A stretch of DNA of 64,000 nt from assembly GCA_041395625.1 (NCBI GenBank), contig JAWLAE010000001.1, positions 682,001 through 746,000 of the forward strand. The letters are read 5' to 3'. The notes below the pieces were generated by a model, which worked only from the letters and a program-made list of their open reading frames with translations, was not told where the DNA came from and made no database searches. Below are positions 1 through 8,116 of the stretch, piece after piece. Source of the DNA: CADEED01 sp041395625 (lineage in GTDB: Bacteria; Pseudomonadota; Gammaproteobacteria; Steroidobacterales; Steroidobacteraceae). The position numbers and the translations under genes were made by a program. How positions within the stretch are numbered: position 1 is the stretch's first letter; each line of letters starts with the position of its first letter.

Positions 1-1
1 C

Positions 2-1216
2 ACTGCGCTCGGCGGCGACTTTGCCCGCGTGGCCGTCAGTGATCGGCGTGAACTGTCATCGGAGCTCATCTTCCGTTCTGACACTGAACGCCGCGTGCGC
101 TTCCTGGGCGGCGCTTACTACTACCAAAGCCGGCGCGAGTTCCGCGAGGAGCGCATCCTCAATCGCGCGCGCGATGTCGACAACGGCGAGGACCGGATCG
201 ACAACATCGCGGTCTTCGGTTATGTCGAGGGTGATTTCACCGACCGGCTGAAGGGCCGCGTCGAACTGCGCTATGCCGAGGACACGATTGGCAACAGCAA
301 TCCAGGTGCCCCCAATCGGGCCGCGCTGCCGTTGATCGAGAGAACCTTCAATAGTTGGTCGCCGCGTATCACGCTCGACTTCAAGGCGACGCCGGACAAT
401 CTGATCTACGCGTCCGTAGCCGAGGGTAACAAGCCTGGCTTCATCAATTCCAATCCGCTGCTCGATCCGTCCTTGCTGTTCGCTGACGAAGAGAGTGCGC
501 TCAACTACGAAGTCGGCAGCAAGAACACGCTGTTCAACGGGCGCATGACCCTGAACGCTGCTGTCTACTACATCGACTGGACCGATCAGCAGCTCACCAC
601 GGCGGCAACGCTCTCGAGCGGTGCGCCGGTCACCGTAGTTGTTAACGTCGGCAAGACGGAAGTGAAGGGCTTCGAACTCGAGCTCAACAATCAGTTCACC
701 GACCAGTTGAGCGGCGGTCTGGGCTTCTCCTACAACGATGCGAAGTTCAAGGAGGCGTTCGACCCCGAGCAGGCAGCCTTCAACGCAGATCCCAATCGGC
801 CGATTCCCGGTGATATGGGTTCGCTCGCAGGTAAGCAAACGCCGAACGCTCCCAAGACTCAGGCCTCCGCTTATGGCCGTTACGAGTTCCCAATCGGCGC
901 CAGCGTCAACGGCTTCGTACGAGCCGATTACTCATACGTTTCCAAGAAGTACTCGCAAGTGTTCAATCTGGCGCACACTGGCGATCAGAACCTCGTCAAC
1001 CTCAAGATCGGGTTCGAGACCGACAAGTGGAATTTCACGATCTTCGGCGACAACCTCACCGACGACCGCACACCGTCTACGGTGATTCGATTCGTCGACT
1101 TCAAGAACGTGTTGCCGATTGGCACCAGCAACCGGACCTCGTCATTCGTGCGCGCGTTCCAGTACCCGCTCGCCGACAAGCGGCAGTTCGGCGTGACCGC
1201 CAGCTACAAGTTCTGA
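2..1216 (+). CDS. TonB-dependent receptor, C-terminal part (5' truncated by window)
   Basis: The reading frame is already open at base 2, so about 404 residues of the C-terminal part are visible and the signal peptide, TonB box and plug lie outside. The sequence alternates short aromatic/polar beta strands and loops typical of the 22-strand outer-membrane barrel, and it ends in SYKF with the terminal phenylalanine recognised by the BAM machinery. Family members import large substrates such as siderophores, vitamins or glycans across the outer membrane using TonB energy. The substrate cannot be told from this portion. The GTG at 29 is internal, not a true start. A strong hairpin follows the stop, and the next gene is convergent. 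Confidence 0.9.
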   Translation, partial: TALGGDFARVAVSDRRELSSELIFRSDTERRVRFLGGAYYYQSRREFREERILNRARDVDNGEDRIDNIAVFGYVEGDFTDRLKGRVELRYAEDTIGNSNPGAPNRAALPLIERTFNSWSPRITLDFKATPDNLIYASVAEGNKPGFINSNPLLDPSLLFADEESALNYEVGSKNTLFNGRMTLNAAVYYIDWTDQQLTTAATLSSGAPVTVVVNVGKTEVKGFELELNNQFTDQLSGGLGFSYNDAKFKEAFDPEQAAFNADPNRPIPGDMGSLAGKQTPNAPKTQASAYGRYEFPIGASVNGFVRADYSYVSKKYSQVFNLAHTGDQNLVNLKIGFETDKWNFTIFGDNLTDDRTPSTVIRFVDFKNVLPIGTSNRTSSFVRAFQYPLADKRQFGVTASYKF

Positions 1217-1231
1217 ACTTACGGTGCCGGT

Positions 1232-1257
1232 GTTGCTCTGTGCATGCACAGGGCAAC
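1232..1257. terminator. Hairpin between convergent genes, possible terminator
   Basis: A 26-base near-perfect inverted repeat (two 13-base arms with one G-T wobble, centred on TGCATGCA) lies between the receptor stop and the nitroreductase stop. No T-tract follows on either strand, so it may be a weak or factor-assisted bidirectional terminator or an mRNA-stabilising stem. Confidence 0.45.
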
Positions 1258-1269
1258 ATCGGCGCTCAT

Positions 1270-1953
1270 CTAGATCCCACGAAAGCTCGCGATTTCCTCG
1301 AGTGGCGCGCGCGCCGTGCGCAGACTGTTGACCGGGTGAGCCGGATCGGCGTAGCCGAGCGCCAGGCCGCAGAACAGCATCAGTTCGGGCGGCAGCGCGA
1401 GAAACTCGCCCACCGTTTTGTGCCAACACGTCCAGGCTTCCTGCGCGCAAGTGGCTAGACCCGCTTCCTGGGCCAGCAACATGATGGTCTGGATCAACAT
1501 GCCCAGGTCGGACCACTGTGGTGCACCCATGCGCCGGTCTACGCAGAAGAACATTGCTACGGGTGCATTCCAGAACTGGTAGTTGCCGGCAATGAAGCGC
1601 AGCCGTGCTGGCTTGTCGGCGCGCGCGATGCCCATCGTGCCGTACATGTCCTCGGCACACTGAAAGCGTCGACTGCGATGCGGCTCGAACAGGTTCGGCG
1701 GATAGATTGGGTACTCCTCGCCGTCTTGGTCGATTCCGGCCACGAGTTTGTCGCGCATGCTGGCCTTGAAGCTGGCCAGCTCGGCTCCTCCCAGCACATA
1801 CAAATTCCATGGCTGCACGTTACCGCCGGAGGGAGCGTAGCGCGCAGTCGTTAGAATCTGCCGCAGCAGCGCGGGATCTACTGGCTGATCGAGGAAGGCG
1901 CGGGTCGAAATGCGCCTCATGACGGCATCGGTGACAGTCGTGTTCTTTTGCAT
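1270..1953 (-). CDS. Nitroreductase family protein
   Basis: This is a predicted FMN-dependent NAD(P)H oxidoreductase of about 227 residues, a usual length for the family. The N-terminal RRISTRAF segment and the following APSGGNVQPW segment match the FMN-binding signature of nitroreductases, and GLATCAQEAW near residue 160 fits the second conserved block. The chosen start is the ATG giving MQKNTTVTD; an upstream ATG at 1977 would add eight residues that do not look conserved. The gene is convergent with the TonB receptor and divergent from the DUF4136 lipoprotein. The physiological substrate is unknown; quinones, flavins and nitroaromatics are all possible. Confidence 0.85.
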   Translation of the reverse strand: MQKNTTVTDAVMRRISTRAFLDQPVDPALLRQILTTARYAPSGGNVQPWNLYVLGGAELASFKASMRDKLVAGIDQDGEEYPIYPPNLFEPHRSRRFQCAEDMYGTMGIARADKPARLRFIAGNYQFWNAPVAMFFCVDRRMGAPQWSDLGMLIQTIMLLAQEAGLATCAQEAWTCWHKTVGEFLALPPELMLFCGLALGYADPAHPVNSLRTARAPLEEIASFRGI

Positions 1954-2066
1954 CTGCGCATGATGCCACGGCGCCATCGTTGCAAATGCGTATCCTAGCC
2001 GCGTGCCAAAGTGGGAACTACGCGTTCAGTTTGTGTGTCCAATCAATCATCCGACCAAGGATTGCC

Positions 2067-2636
2067 ATGATTGCTCATTCGAAGCTGTTTCGCCGAACAT
2101 TGGGCATAACCATGTTGCTCGCGGTTGCGACCGGCTGCAGCTCGCTGACCACCCGAGCGGACTTCGATCGCAACAACGATTTCAGTCGATACCGGACGTT
2201 TGCCTGGATGAGCGACGATCCGGTGCTGGCGGCGCGCGGCGCGACCGCGCAGGTGAGCCCACTCAACCGCCAGCGCATCGTCCAGGCCATCGAAGCTGAA
2301 CTGCGCGCCAAAGGTTTCACGCTCGCCGCCCGGCGCGCGAATGCTGATTTCGTCGTCGATTACACTGTCGGTTCGCGCGATCGAATCGACGTTGATTCCT
2401 ATCCCACCGATTTCCGCGGGCCCTGGTCCTGGGGCTGGCCGCGCTACTGGCGCGAGGTCGATGTCTCGACCTACACAGAGGGCCGGCTTGCGGTCGACAT
2501 ATTCGATGGTCGCACGCGCCGTCCCGTATGGCATGGTCTGGGTAAGCGACGGATTTCAGCAGCCGACATTGCGCGGGCCGAATCGGAAATTCCCAAGGCC
2601 GTCAGTGCGATTCTGGCGCCGTTTCCGCCGCGCTGA
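2067..2636 (+). CDS. DUF4136-type lipoprotein
   Basis: The 189-residue product begins with a basic n-region, a hydrophobic stretch and a lipobox ending in ATGCSS, so it is predicted to be a lipoprotein. The mature part has the DUF4136 pattern: an early aromatic DFSRYRTFAW segment, then FVVDYTVGSRD, then a C-terminal GRTRRPVWHG segment. The ATG at 2067 has AAGGA five bases upstream; a longer reading frame from 1980 has no signal-like N-terminus. The function of the family is not established. It stands alone between the divergent nitroreductase and tRNA-Val. Confidence 0.75.
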   Translation: MIAHSKLFRRTLGITMLLAVATGCSSLTTRADFDRNNDFSRYRTFAWMSDDPVLAARGATAQVSPLNRQRIVQAIEAELRAKGFTLAARRANADFVVDYTVGSRDRIDVDSYPTDFRGPWSWGWPRYWREVDVSTYTEGRLAVDIFDGRTRRPVWHGLGKRRISAADIARAESEIPKAVSAILAPFPPR

Positions 2637-2669
2637 ATGCGCCACTTGCGGCTGTTACCCATGTAGCAT

Positions 2670-2744
2670 TGGTGGGCGGTACTGGGATCGAACCAGTGAC
2701 CCTTGCCGTGTGAAGGCAATGCTCTACCGCTGAGCTAACCGCCC
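2670..2744 (-). tRNA. tRNA-Val (anticodon CAC)
   Basis: The reverse complement folds as a complete cloverleaf: acceptor GGGCGGT pairs with ACCGCCC, there is a GGTTCGATCC T-arm, and the anticodon stem TTGCC/GGCAA encloses the loop TTCACAC, giving anticodon CAC. The CCA end is encoded. The gene is opposite in direction to gltX. Confidence 0.97.
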
Positions 2745-2850
2745 GCCGTGGCCGCCGGGAAGGGCGGCACGATCGAAAGAGGACGCGCAGTGTAAAGAGG
2801 GCGCTCGTCCGACGCAAATCCGGACGTTCGCTGCTAGCATGCGCCTCACC

Positions 2851-4242
2851 ATGACCGTCACGACGCGATTTGCCCCAAGTCCAACTGGCCTATTGCATAT
2901 CGGCGGGGTGCGCACGGCGCTCTTCAGCTGGCTCTATGCGCGCCGCCACAACGGGAAGTTCATTCTGCGGGTCGAGGATACGGACCTCGAGCGCTCGACG
3001 CCTGAGGCGGTGCGCGTGATCCTCGAGGGGATGCAATGGTTGGGCCTCGACCATGACGACGGGCCTCACTACCAGACCCAACGTTTTGGGCGCTACAAAG
3101 AGGTGCTCGCCAGGATGCTGGCCGCCGGCAAGGCCTACCATTGCTACTGCAGCAAGGAAGAGCTCGATGCGATGCGCGCCGCGCAGCAGGCGCAAAAGCT
3201 CAAGCCGCGCTACGACGGCCGATGTCGGCATGCCCGCGGACCCGGGCCGCAGTCGGGTCGTGCGCCGGTCGTGCGGTTCAAGAACCCGGAGGAGGGTTCT
3301 ACCATCGTGCGCGACGTGGTACATGGCGATGTCGAGTTCCGCAACACGGAGCTCGACGATCTGATCATCGCGCGCTCGGATGGCACGCCTACCTATAATT
3401 TCTGCGTGGTGGTGGATGATGCCGACATGGGGGTCACGCATGTCATCCGCGGCGACGATCACCTGAACAACACGCCACGCCAGCTCAACATGTTGTTAGC
3501 GCTGGGTCATCAGGCACCGGTCTACGCGCATGTGCCGATGATTCTCGGTCCGGACGGCGCCAAGCTCTCCAAGCGTCACGGCGCCGTCAGCGTGCTGCAA
3601 TATCAGGAGGAGGGCTATCTGCCAGATGCGCTGCTCAATTATCTCGTACGTCTCGGCTGGTCGCACGGCGACCAGGAGATCTTCAGCCGCGCGGAGCTGG
3701 TGGCGTTGTTCGACATCAAGGATGTCAACAAGGGCGCGTCGGCATTCGATCCGGAGAAGCTGCAGTGGCTGAACCAGCAGCACATGATGCGCGCCGATCC
3801 CGCCGAGATCGTGCCGCAGCTGCGCTGGCAGCTCGTTCATCGTGGCATCGAGCCGGCGGACGATGAAGCGCTGGCGGCGATCGTCGTCGCACAGCGCGAG
3901 CGTTGCAAGACGCTCAAGGAGATGGCGGACAACAGTCGGTTCTTCTTTGGCGAGACCGTTTTGCTCGACGAGAAGGCAGCGCACAAGCATCTGACCGTCG
4001 AGTCCCGTCAGGCGCTGCAGCAATTGGGATACCGCTTGCGCACCCTGCCGCAATGGGAGGCCAGCGCCATCCACGCAGCGATCCAGACGGTGGCTGGCGA
4101 GCTGGATCTGTCGCTTGGCAAGCTGGCGCAACCGCTCAGGGTGGCGGTCACCGGCGGGACGGTGTCGCCGCCGATCGATCAGACACTGGCCATTCTGGGT
4201 CGTGAGCGTACGATGGCGCGACTGATTGCGGCGATTGGCTAG
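2851..4242 (+). CDS. gltX: Glutamyl-tRNA synthetase
   Basis: This class I aminoacyl-tRNA synthetase charges tRNA-Glu with glutamate in the cytoplasm. The start giving MTVTTRFAPSPTG matches the conserved N-terminus; an ATG four codons upstream (2839) is the alternative. Visible motifs are HIGG (the HIGH equivalent) at residues 16-19, KLSKR at 238-242, and a zinc-type set Cys98, Cys100, Cys125, His127 at the same positions as in E. coli GluRS. The length of 463 residues is normal for the discriminating bacterial enzyme. A tRNA-Glu gene lies fewer than 200 bases downstream, with tRNA-Ala between them. Confidence 0.97.
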   Translation: MTVTTRFAPSPTGLLHIGGVRTALFSWLYARRHNGKFILRVEDTDLERSTPEAVRVILEGMQWLGLDHDDGPHYQTQRFGRYKEVLARMLAAGKAYHCYCSKEELDAMRAAQQAQKLKPRYDGRCRHARGPGPQSGRAPVVRFKNPEEGSTIVRDVVHGDVEFRNTELDDLIIARSDGTPTYNFCVVVDDADMGVTHVIRGDDHLNNTPRQLNMLLALGHQAPVYAHVPMILGPDGAKLSKRHGAVSVLQYQEEGYLPDALLNYLVRLGWSHGDQEIFSRAELVALFDIKDVNKGASAFDPEKLQWLNQQHMMRADPAEIVPQLRWQLVHRGIEPADDEALAAIVVAQRERCKTLKEMADNSRFFFGETVLLDEKAAHKHLTVESRQALQQLGYRLRTLPQWEASAIHAAIQTVAGELDLSLGKLAQPLRVAVTGGTVSPPIDQTLAILGRERTMARLIAAIG

Positions 4243-4268
4243 CTGTGCGGGCCGGTGCGGCGCTTTCC

Positions 4269-4297
4269 TTGACACCTGCGCAGGGGTTGCGTAATTT
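4269..4297 (+). promoter_or_regulatory. Sigma-70 promoter of the tRNA-Ala/tRNA-Glu pair
   Basis: A perfect -35 TTGACA (4269-4274) and a -10 TAATTT (4292-4297) are separated by 17 bases, with the predicted transcription start about eight bases before tRNA-Ala. The bases after the -10 are GC-rich, as in stringently controlled stable-RNA promoters. Confidence 0.75.
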
Positions 4298-4311
4298 GCG
4301 CGGCCTTCTGT

Positions 4312-4387
<76 letters not shown>

Positions 4388-4420
4388 CTCACCCCCAAGG
4401 TGAGTGACAATTTGGTCTGC

Positions 4421-4496
4421 GTCCCCATCGTCTAGAGGCCTAGGACACTGCCCTTTCACGGCGGCGACAGGGGTTCGAATCCCCTTGGGGACGCCA
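4421..4496 (+). tRNA. tRNA-Glu (anticodon TTC)
   Basis: A complete cloverleaf of 76 bases with encoded CCA; the anticodon loop CTTTCAC gives TTC. The acceptor GTCCCCA pairs with the 3' TGGGGAC strand. It is probably co-transcribed with tRNA-Ala from the promoter at 4269, and it lies just downstream of the gene for its own synthetase, gltX. Confidence 0.97.
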
Positions 4497-4519
4497 TCTC
4501 GAGGCTCAGGAAGGCTCCA

Positions 4520-5890
4520 TTGCCGCAGAATATTGCCGTCGCGTTGACCCTATGGCTCGCTGTGTTTTTGCCGGCCCGCGCGCAACTGCCGTCAGCTTCG
4601 CCGGTTGCCACCGTGGTGATTCACGCCGGCACATTGCTGGCGGAGCCACCCCTCGCGCCGAAGCATCAGCAGACGCTCGTCATACGCGGCGAACGAATCG
4701 CCGCCATTCGTGACGGCTTCGTGGATCCCGCCGAGTTCGTGGCAGCGGGTGAGCCGGCGCCACGACTAGTTGATCTATCGCGTCATTTCGTCATGCCAGG
4801 ACTGATCGATGGGCATACACACCTGTCGTTCCAGTCTGGCGGCAGTCCGGTCATTGCCTTTCGGCAATCCGATTCCGAGATGGCGCTGACTGCGTTGATC
4901 TTTGCACGACGCACGCTGGCCGCTGGTTTCACCACAGTGCGCGATCTCGCTTCGGGGCCGGAGATCGTCTATGCAGTGCGCAATGCGATCAATGCCGGTC
5001 GTTATATCGGGCCCCGCATACTGGCAGCGGGACTGCCCATTACCGCGCGCGGTGGACACGGCGACTTTCCCGGCTCGCGCGAGGATCTGTGGCAGGACGC
5101 GGCCCAGCGGCAATCGGGGGTTTGCTGGGACGAAGGCAGCTGTCGTGATGCGGTGCGTTTGCAGATCAAGCGCGGTTCGGACGTCATCAAGCTCATGGCG
5201 AGTGGCGGATTCTCCTCGGGTACCGGCGCGCCGCAACAGCTGACGTTCATGGAGATGCAGGCGGCCATCGACGCCGCCCACATGCGCAATATCAAAGTCA
5301 CAACCCACGCCTATGCCGCCGCCGCGATCCGCGATGCCGTGCGCGCGGGGGTCGACTCGGTCGAACACGGTCTTGGCATGGACGAAAACATCGCGCGGGA
5401 AATGGCGCAGCGTGGCACGTTTTTCGTGCCGACTCTGATGGCCTACGATCCGGCGCCGCCAACGGCGGGCCAGCCGCCGCGTCCACCCAACCCTTTGAGT
5501 CGCGGCGCACAGGAGATGTCACAACGCGCACTGCAGTACGCGCTGAAGCACAAGGTAAAGATCGCCTTCGGCACGGACGCGGGCGTCGGGTCACCGCATG
5601 GCACGAACGCGCACGAGTTCAAGCTGTTGGTCGAGGCCGGGCTCACGCCGATGCAAGCGATCACAACCGCGACCACGACCGCTGCCGACAACCTGGGGAT
5701 CGCCGATCAGGCTGGCAGCCTCACGAATGGCCGCATCGCTGATCTGATCGCACTGACGTCGGATCCGCTGACAGATGTCCAGGCCCTGCAAAGCATCGAC
5801 TTCGTGATGAAATCGGGGCGCATCGCCAAACGAGACGGCTCGATGCTCCCGGCTGAACGATGGGACGGCGACCCATACATTTATCCCTGA
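4520..5890 (+). CDS. Secreted metal-dependent amidohydrolase (imidazolonepropionase/prolidase-like)
   Basis: The 456-residue product has an N-terminal hydrophobic signal (cleavage likely after PARA near residue 21) followed by an amidohydrolase-superfamily TIM barrel. The metal-binding set is complete: His99 and His101 in DGHTH, Lys224 in DVIKLMASGG (the likely carboxylated lysine), His263 in TTHAYA, His283 in VEHG and Asp353 in GTDAG. Family members hydrolyse cyclic amides or Xaa-Pro/Xaa-Arg dipeptides; the signal peptide suggests periplasmic action on peptides. The start is TTG with AGGAAGG five bases upstream. The exact substrate is not predictable. Confidence 0.85.
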   Translation: MPQNIAVALTLWLAVFLPARAQLPSASPVATVVIHAGTLLAEPPLAPKHQQTLVIRGERIAAIRDGFVDPAEFVAAGEPAPRLVDLSRHFVMPGLIDGHTHLSFQSGGSPVIAFRQSDSEMALTALIFARRTLAAGFTTVRDLASGPEIVYAVRNAINAGRYIGPRILAAGLPITARGGHGDFPGSREDLWQDAAQRQSGVCWDEGSCRDAVRLQIKRGSDVIKLMASGGFSSGTGAPQQLTFMEMQAAIDAAHMRNIKVTTHAYAAAAIRDAVRAGVDSVEHGLGMDENIAREMAQRGTFFVPTLMAYDPAPPTAGQPPRPPNPLSRGAQEMSQRALQYALKHKVKIAFGTDAGVGSPHGTNAHEFKLLVEAGLTPMQAITTATTTAADNLGIADQAGSLTNGRIADLIALTSDPLTDVQALQSIDFVMKSGRIAKRDGSMLPAERWDGDPYIYP

Positions 5891-5910
5891 GGAGGGCTCG
5901 CTTCTCTTCC

Positions 5911-5928
5911 AGCTCGCGCGCGCGAGCT
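5911..5928. repeat. 18-bp perfect palindrome downstream of amidohydrolase
   Basis: AGCTCGCGC followed by its exact reverse complement, 20 bases after the amidohydrolase stop. It would form a very stable GC stem but has no T-tract, so a terminator role is possible but unproven. Confidence 0.5.
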
Positions 5929-6016
5929 CGCCGGGCCCGCCCACCCGCCGCTCGGAGGAAACACCAAAGACCAGGAAACGCGGAGAAACCGCTGGGAGCA
6001 GTTCATTAAATCTGAT

Positions 6017-6060
6017 TCACATGTTTCACGTATTTTCTGGTATATACGTGAAACATGTGA
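6017..6060. promoter_or_regulatory. 17-bp perfect inverted repeat, probable toxin-antitoxin operator
   Basis: Two exact 17-base inverted arms (6017-6033 and 6044-6060, each containing CATGTTTCACGTAT or its complement) flank a 10-base spacer and end 20 bases before the antitoxin ATG. Phd/YefM-family antitoxins autorepress by binding palindromes in this position, so this is the predicted operator overlapping the promoter. Confidence 0.8.
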
Positions 6061-6080
6061 TAATTTGGATGGGAGGCTAC

Positions 6081-6350
6081 ATGGAGGCGTTCATGACCAA
6101 AGTCACTTCTGGCAAGTTCACACGCGAGTTCGGACGCTACCGCGTGATGGCGCACCGCGAGCCTGTTGTTGTTACCAACCACGGGCGCGACGATGTGGTG
6201 CTGATCGGCGCGGAAGACTATGCGCGGCTGCGACGCTACGAGCAAAAAGCCTTTCATGTCACCAAGCTTCCGAGGGAAGTGGTCGACGAACTTGGCACCG
6301 TCGCTGTTCCCGAAGCCGCCGCGAAATTCGATAACGAATACCAGCCCTGA
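6081..6350 (+). CDS. Phd/YefM-family antitoxin
   Basis: An 89-residue protein whose N-terminal half has the Phd/YefM fold pattern: a beta strand, the FTREFGRYR helix, PVVVTNHGRDDVVLIGAEDYARL, then a variable C-terminal tail that would neutralise the toxin. Two starts have good ribosome-binding sites: 6081 (GGGAGG, four bases away) and 6093 (GGAGG, five bases away); 6081 is used here. The frame is open further upstream to 6021, but that start lies inside the inverted repeat. The stop is three bases before the toxin ATG, as usual for co-translated pairs. Confidence 0.85.
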   Translation: MEAFMTKVTSGKFTREFGRYRVMAHREPVVVTNHGRDDVVLIGAEDYARLRRYEQKAFHVTKLPREVVDELGTVAVPEAAAKFDNEYQP

Positions 6351-6353
6351 GCG

Positions 6354-6782
6354 ATGGCGGAACTCGAGCCGGAGATCGGCCTTGTTATTCGCCATGCATA
6401 TTTGTGGTGGAGCGAAGCGCGCAAAGGCCGCGAAGAAGGGAGTAAGGACCGCCCCTGCGTAATCGTTCACTTGCGCGTCAACGAATATCAGGAACTCGAA
6501 ACCTATATCTGCCCGGTTACGCACACGCCGCCGGAAGTGCCGGAAAAAGCGATGGAGATTCCCGCCGCAACGAAAAGGCGCCTGCGTCTCGACGAGGAAC
6601 GCTCCTGGATCATCACCACCGAAGTTAACCGCTTCATCTGGCCGGGACCGGACCTGCGGCTCGTGCCGGGTGGTGGCTATTCCTGTGGATTGCTGCCCGG
6701 CGCGATGACGCGCGATCTGGTCGCGCAGGTGAAGAAGAACGCGCAGGACAAATCGCTGCTGGTCGTGGGCCGCACGGAGTAA
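6354..6782 (+). CDS. PemK/MazF-like toxin, probable
   Basis: A 142-residue protein directly downstream of the antitoxin. The segment GREEGSKDRPCVIV near residues 24-37 resembles the conserved first strand of PemK/MazF-type endoribonucleases (G-x-x-x-RP-x-x-x-x), and SWIITTEVNRFIWPGPDLR is characteristic of PemK-like proteins common in proteobacteria. MazF-family toxins cleave mRNA and arrest growth when the antitoxin is degraded. Assignment rests on this motif similarity plus operon context; the catalytic residues are not confirmed. Confidence 0.7.
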   Translation: MAELEPEIGLVIRHAYLWWSEARKGREEGSKDRPCVIVHLRVNEYQELETYICPVTHTPPEVPEKAMEIPAATKRRLRLDEERSWIITTEVNRFIWPGPDLRLVPGGGYSCGLLPGAMTRDLVAQVKKNAQDKSLLVVGRTE

Positions 6783-6861
6783 TCGACCCGTCAGCACGAT
6801 TCACTCACACCGGCAGCCGCAGTGCTGTAGGGTGTCCGGCATCTGATCGTTGGGGAATAGT

Positions 6862-7251
6862 ATGCTGACTAATCGCTGGACTCTGAACTCGCGGACCTCG
6901 CTGAAAGCGGCGCCGGGCGAATTGCCGGAGGAATTCGGCTCGCGCGTCGCGCTCGAAAAGGCGCAGGCGGCGGAACGCTGGCAGCAGGAGTTGGCGGAAT
7001 TGTCATCGCCCGCCAATGCTCCCTCGATCCGCATCCGTGCTTGGGAGAAAACCCATGCGTTGCGCTTGCCTAGTGCGGCTAAACACCCGGTGCTCAATGC
7101 GGTCGCCAACGCGACTGGCCTGTCGCTGGAGCAAGTCGAAGAAGAACAGCAGCGGCGCGCAGACTATGCGGCCAGCAAGACTGCGGCCGCGGCCGCGGCG
7201 AGCGAGGACGCAACGCTCGCGGCCACCCCGGATACCGGCACGACCGAATAG
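6862..7251 (+). CDS. Small protein of unknown function
   Basis: A 129-residue protein that I do not recognise. It is rich in Ala and Glu, lacks a signal peptide or membrane segment, and its middle part (ATGLSLEQVEEEQQRRADYA, about residues 87-106) looks helical and charged. The C-terminal 30 residues are low-complexity Ala/Thr. The ATG at 6862 follows GGGGA. It lies 79 bases after the toxin gene in the same direction and could be a passenger of that operon or an independent gene. Confidence 0.5.
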   Translation: MLTNRWTLNSRTSLKAAPGELPEEFGSRVALEKAQAAERWQQELAELSSPANAPSIRIRAWEKTHALRLPSAAKHPVLNAVANATGLSLEQVEEEQQRRADYAASKTAAAAAASEDATLAATPDTGTTE

Positions 7252-7256
7252 GCCAG

Positions 7257-8102
7257 TTACCAGGCTTGCAGTGTGTCGGTGGGGCGGGCGAGCGCCGCCA
7301 TCGCTGCTGGCAGGACGGGGCGATACGGCGCATGGTAGTCGACCGCGATACGTGCGTCGGGGATCACGTTTTCGAGCGGTCCGCCACAAGAGCGGATCAG
7401 CATCATGAAGCCTGTCAGCGATCCGTACGGGCCGTGCAGATGCTCGGGTTCCCACCACGCATAGGCACCGGGGCGCATCACGCCCACATCATTGATCGAG
7501 TACTCTCCGGCCAGCACGTACATCTCCTGCACGTGTTTGTGCGTCCAGCGCTTCTCCATGTACCGAAACGGCAGCGCGCTGTAGAGGATGGTGATCTCAC
7601 CGGTCATCGGATCCTGGCGTAGCGTCTGTACACCCGTGCCTACCAGGTAACGCGTGTGCGGATTCTCTTGCCAGCCCTCCAGGCCCTGCGTGTAGGCGTT
7701 GATGTAGGGCACGTCGAGCGCCGGATCGTGGTACGAAGGTGCCGCCGCGGCCCTCTGCAGCTCAGGTTGCTGCGCATACATCGCCAGCACGATTGCCCCA
7801 CCTTTGCTATGGCTCGAGCACCGCAGACTGCCAGCGGCACGACAGGCGTAGGTATGCGGCACATAGCGCTGCTCGCCGATCGCGAGGTCGCCCTGCAGCA
7901 CGTACAGCTCTTCCATTGCCGACAGATAGTGCGCGTCGTCACGCTGCCAACCCGCCGGCAGTCGCAACAACAGGGTGGCAGCGCCCGTGCTCGGATCGCG
8001 GCTCAGCAGCCGACTTGCCATCCCCGCATGTGCTGCGCCGAGCCCGCCATACGTCCATCGCAGACATTGACTTTGAATGAACATGGTATGGTCGCGGGAC
8101 AT
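7257..8102 (-). CDS. Bicupin protein, paralogue of the gene at 9898
   Basis: The 281-residue protein contains two cupin-like halves. The C-terminal half has a plausible metal site (HKHVQE near residue 190, then GAYAWWEPEHLHGPYGS). The start at 8102 (MSRDHTMFIQSQCLRW) is supported by the paralogue at 9898, which starts MSRPHICFIQSQCLAW. Both proteins also share the C-terminal PYRPxLPxA block. Cupins are often dioxygenases, isomerases or sensors; no specific reaction can be assigned. It is divergent from the MFS gene, with only 14 bases between the two start codons, so each promoter probably lies within the other gene's 5' region. It likely belongs functionally to the cassette ending at 12278. 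Confidence 0.75.
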   Translation of the reverse strand: MSRDHTMFIQSQCLRWTYGGLGAAHAGMASRLLSRDPSTGAATLLLRLPAGWQRDDAHYLSAMEELYVLQGDLAIGEQRYVPHTYACRAAGSLRCSSHSKGGAIVLAMYAQQPELQRAAAAPSYHDPALDVPYINAYTQGLEGWQENPHTRYLVGTGVQTLRQDPMTGEITILYSALPFRYMEKRWTHKHVQEMYVLAGEYSINDVGVMRPGAYAWWEPEHLHGPYGSLTGFMMLIRSCGGPLENVIPDARIAVDYHAPYRPVLPAAMAALARPTDTLQAW

Positions 8103-8116
8103 CTGGGGAGCCTCGT

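Noticed and set aside
6021..6080. Longer antitoxin start at 6021
   Set aside because: It would place the start codon inside the inverted repeat and add residues unlike the Phd/YefM N-terminus; starts at 6081 and 6093 both have better ribosome-binding sites.
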